The notes beneath the pieces were generated by a model that was not told the DNA's origin, did not search any database, and worked only from the letters and a program-made list of their open reading frames with translations. Positions 5,391 to 7,174 of a stretch of 7,174 nt of DNA are shown here, piece after piece. Origin of the DNA: Candidatus Margulisiibacteriota bacterium (lineage in GTDB: Bacteria; Margulisbacteria; WOR-1; O2-12-FULL-45-9); contig JAHIZU010000140.1 in assembly GCA_018814265.1 (NCBI GenBank), positions 1 through 7,174 of the forward strand, written 5' to 3'. Position numbers and translations under genes: made by a program. The number at the start of each line of letters is the position of its first letter. Within the stretch, counting starts at the first letter, position 1.

Positions 5391-5572
5391 AAGGCCGAGC
5401 AGGTCATGGCGAGCGAAGGCAATAACTGTATGAGCGATCCCGATGTAAAGTTGGGATAAACTCGGACAAATAATCTCATACAGGACTTCTCCGGGGTATG
5501 GGAGATGGGATGTAATTAAAGTGTGTTGTAGAACTGGGGAGACCCTACTTGGTCGCTCTTAAGTGGGTAGGC

Positions 5573-5676
5573 TTTCTCAATAAGTGAAAAAAAACACGAA
5601 ATGGGAAAGAGCCAAGAGGGAGTCCGATGAGGGCATAGTACTTAGGAAGATAAGGACAACAAAACCTTATTGAGGG
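5573..5676 (+). ncRNA. Long stem between intron domain I and the reverse transcriptase gene
   Basis: Twelve consecutive pairs join 5573-5584 to 5665-5676, nine of them an exact match (CUCAAUAAG with CUUAUUGAG). Just before it, ACCC-U-ACUU (5542-5550) pairs with AAGUGGGU (5561-5568). An alternative pairing AUAAGG 5650-5655 with CCUUAU 5664-5669 competes. The position fits domains II/III or the base of domain IV; I cannot say which. Confidence 0.45.
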
Positions 5677-5705
5677 AAGGCTCTCAACTTGAATCAGGTT
5701 TTCAA

Positions 5706-5711
5706 AGGAGG
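5706..5711 (+). promoter_or_regulatory. Shine-Dalgarno of the intron reverse transcriptase
   Basis: AAAGGAGGT at 5704-5712 contains a near-perfect anti-16S match, 13 nt before the ATG at 5725. It lies downstream of the TTG at 5689, so that earlier in-frame start is unlikely. In the well-studied Lactococcus LtrB intron the maturase binds the domain IV site that holds its own ribosome binding site; the same could hold here, by analogy only. Confidence 0.55.
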
Positions 5712-5724
5712 TAAGTGCGAGGGA

Positions 5725-7044
5725 ATGTCAGAGACTAAATACCCAAAAGATAAAGTACGAGAACTCCAGAGAAAGCTATGGGGTAGCGCAAAGAAGAGCA
5801 AGACGAGGAGATTCCATGCGTTGTACGATAAAATATATCGGATGGACGTGTTAAGAGAGGCATGGAGGAGGGTAAGAAGCAGGCATGGAGTCGGAGGGAT
5901 AGATGGGGAGACCATCGAGGAGATAGAAGCCAGAGGGGTCGAGCCTTTTCTGATGGAGATACATAACCAATTAAGAGAAGGCCGCTATCATCCAGTTGCG
6001 GTGAGGAGAGTAAATATTCCGAAGCCGAATGGAAAGAATCGCCCACTGGGGATACCGACTATACGAGACCGAGTGGTGCAGATGGCAGTAAAGATATTGA
6101 TAGAACCAATCTTCGAAGCAGAATTCCTTGGGTGTTCATATGGATTTAGACCCAAGAGAAATGCGATAGAGGCATTGGAGCGAATAAGAGAAACTGCCAA
6201 CCAAGGCTACAACTGGGTGTTGGATGTGGATATAAAGAGTTACTTTGATAATATACAGCACTCGAAGTTGATAGAGAAGGTAAGCCAACGGATATCGGAT
6301 AGGCGGGTTATCAAGCTCATAAGGAAATGGTTGGAGAGTGGCGTGATGGTGGAAGGGAGATATGAGAAAACGATGGTGGGCACACCACAAGGTGGGGTAA
6401 TCAGTCCGTTATTATCAAACATCTACCTGCACTATTTGGATGAAATGTGGGAGAGGAAATATTCCACATTAGGAATCATTACTCGCTATGCCGATGACTT
6501 CATAATCCAAAGTAAGAAATGGGGACAAATGAGGGAAGGCAAAGCTAGAGTAAAAGAAATACTCAAAGACCTGGACTTAGAGCTAGAACCAGACAAGAGC
6601 CAAGAGATAAATCTAGGGATGGGGAAGCAGGGTTTTAAATTTCTGGGACATTATCTAAAGAAATGCCATTCGATAAAATATCCTGGGCATTATTTCTTAA
6701 ACCGATGGCCATCGAAAGAAAGTATGGCAAAGGTAAGAGCCAAGATAAGAAGGATAATTTCACATCGCAGGATGAAAATAAAGAATGTGTATGAAATGAT
6801 CCCAGAGCTAAATCGAATACTTCGAGGATGGAGCAATTACTTCAAGAGTGGAAATGCCGCGCGTAAGTTTCTACAAATTGAAAAGTATGTGTGGCAACGA
6901 TTGATAATATTCCAGAATCGAAGGAGAGCAACAAAGCGTCCTCATAAACAAAGATGTTATACTTATGATTGGTTTCAAAATCTGGGGATATATCGACTAA
7001 TGGGGCAAATCCAATATCCCAAGCTTGCGTATTCGAAGGCCTAA
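5725..7044 (+). CDS. ltrA: Group II intron reverse transcriptase/maturase, no HNH domain
   Basis: The protein helps its intron fold and splice and copies it into DNA. From the ATG at 5725 it has 439 residues. RT blocks appear in order: KPNGKNRPLGIPTIRDRVVQ (100-119), YGFRPKRNA (139-147), the first catalytic Asp D169 in DVDIKSYFDNI, GTPQGGVISPLLSNIYL (219-235), the YADD active site at 255-258, and GFKFLGHYLKK (303-313). The maturase (X/GIIM) domain follows from about 335, with LNRILRGWSNYFKSG at 362-376 and a basic FQNRRRATKRPHKQR segment. The protein ends after GIYRLMGQIQYPKLAYSKA with no CxxC-bearing HNH endonuclease. No stop or frameshift interrupts it. The gene symbol follows common usage for this family rather than a proven orthologue. 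It sits in domain IV, 17 nt before domain V. Confidence 0.95.
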   Translation: MSETKYPKDKVRELQRKLWGSAKKSKTRRFHALYDKIYRMDVLREAWRRVRSRHGVGGIDGETIEEIEARGVEPFLMEIHNQLREGRYHPVAVRRVNIPKPNGKNRPLGIPTIRDRVVQMAVKILIEPIFEAEFLGCSYGFRPKRNAIEALERIRETANQGYNWVLDVDIKSYFDNIQHSKLIEKVSQRISDRRVIKLIRKWLESGVMVEGRYEKTMVGTPQGGVISPLLSNIYLHYLDEMWERKYSTLGIITRYADDFIIQSKKWGQMREGKARVKEILKDLDLELEPDKSQEINLGMGKQGFKFLGHYLKKCHSIKYPGHYFLNRWPSKESMAKVRAKIRRIISHRRMKIKNVYEMIPELNRILRGWSNYFKSGNAARKFLQIEKYVWQRLIIFQNRRRATKRPHKQRCYTYDWFQNLGIYRLMGQIQYPKLAYSKA

Positions 7045-7061
7045 TCAAGAAGATTCTCGGT

Positions 7062-7096
7062 AAGCCGTGTGATTCGAAAAGGTCACGCACGGAATT
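7062..7096 (+). ncRNA. Group II intron domain V with an unusual base
   Basis: The catalytic hairpin reads AGCCGUG on its left side, with the AGC triad at 7063-7065. CCGUG (7065-7069) pairs with CACGG (7088-7092), the two-base bulge is C7086-G7087, UGAUU (7070-7074) pairs with GGUCA (7081-7085), and the GAAA loop is at 7076-7079, closed by a C-A mismatch. The right side continues AAUU where most introns have UUC. So A7063-G7064 face either AA (mismatch) or, with two bulged A, UU (the usual A-U and G-U pairs). Confidence 0.75.
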
Positions 7097-7100
7097 GAAA

Positions 7101-7169
7101 GGGGGGAAATGGAAACAGGACTTGTGCTAACATTTAATACGGTGTAAGCACCTGCGCCTTTTCTCTACC
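7101..7169 (+). ncRNA. Group II intron domain VI with bulged branch-point A7167
   Basis: GGGGGGAAAUGG (7101-7112) pairs with CCUUUUCUCUACC (7157-7169), leaving A7167 as the only bulged base, flanked by a two-pair base (G7101-C7169, G7102-C7168). There is one U-U mismatch. Above this, CAGG (7116-7119) pairs with CCUG (7151-7154) and UGCU (7125-7128) with AGCA (7147-7150). The bulged A is the expected nucleophile for lariat formation. If the intron ends at U7172, the A is at -6; -7 or -8 is more typical, so the junction may be one or two bases further on. Confidence 0.75.
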
Positions 7170-7174
7170 AATGA

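Larger units (their letters stand above)
5162..7172 (+). mobile_element. Group II intron with encoded reverse transcriptase (right end approximate)
   Basis: The element consists of a structured RNA part, a reverse transcriptase/maturase gene in the position of domain IV, and domains V and VI at its 3' end, about 2.0 kb in all. The left end is placed at G5162 (GUUGCGCCCAGC, close to the GUGYG consensus but with an extra U), because the five bases before it (UCCAU, 5157-5161) pair with AUGGA in the predicted EBS1 loop. The right end is placed at AU 7171-7172 because introns end in AY and the bulged branch-point A is at 7167; a junction a few bases beyond the window is also possible. Such introns splice themselves out with maturase help and copy themselves into DNA by target-primed reverse transcription. 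Having no endonuclease domain, this one would need another primer, such as a replication fork. All core parts appear intact, so it may be active. Confidence 0.88.

Noticed and set aside
5147..5479. 110-residue open frame on the - strand across the intron 5' region
   Set aside because: It is the antisense of structured intron RNA, has no domain-like sequence and no good ribosome binding site, and its composition is explained by the hairpins.
5725..7044. Retron or diversity-generating retroelement reverse transcriptase
   Set aside because: The protein has a maturase domain and is flanked by group II domains I, V and VI; no template/variable repeat pair or msr/msd-like inverted repeats were seen.
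7045..7061. HNH endonuclease domain at the end of the reverse transcriptase
   Set aside because: The coding frame stops at 7044, 17 nt before domain V, and no CxxC pair follows the maturase domain in any frame.

Overview
The window holds the end of a tightly packed bacterial housekeeping operon on the + strand, a small cysteine-rich membrane gene on the - strand that converges on it, and a nearly or fully complete group II intron on the + strand. The organism is a bacterium: tilS, tsaB, tsaE and bacterial-type folP/folK are present, with Shine-Dalgarno sequences and stop/start overlaps. The divergence of the proteins, moderate GC, and a folP with a long N-terminal extension suggest a poorly sampled or uncultured lineage, but nothing here fixes the phylum.

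Region 3-4604 is one transcription unit: the 3' end of a small membrane-protein gene, then tilS (tRNA-Ile lysidine synthase), folP (dihydropteroate synthase), folK (HPPK), tsaE and tsaB (both needed for tRNA t6A37). Each gene overlaps the next by 4 to 37 nt, or abuts it within a few nt, so translational coupling is likely. The unit combines two steps of folate synthesis with tRNA modifications needed for decoding. No tsaD, tsaC, folB or folE is in the window. Oddities are a 47-residue lysine-rich N-terminal tail on HPPK with a strong ribosome binding site of its own, a Pro-to-Leu change in the conserved DHPS loop 1, and a G-rich tandem repeat inside tsaB.

Region 4601-5113 (- strand) encodes a four-helix membrane protein of unknown function with two CX2CX6C motifs placed on the same side of the membrane. 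Its stop codon overlaps the tsaB stop codon.

Region 5162 to about 7172 is a group II intron. It has a structured 5' RNA part (about 5162-5690) with recognisable exon-binding loops (EBS1, EBS2), a 439-residue reverse transcriptase/maturase without an HNH endonuclease domain, a domain V hairpin with an altered base, and a clean domain VI hairpin with a bulged branch-point adenosine. It lies about 8 bp after a good extended -10 promoter sequence, so it may have inserted at a transcription start site, 48 bp upstream of the membrane-protein gene and in the opposite orientation. The 3' exon is essentially outside the window.
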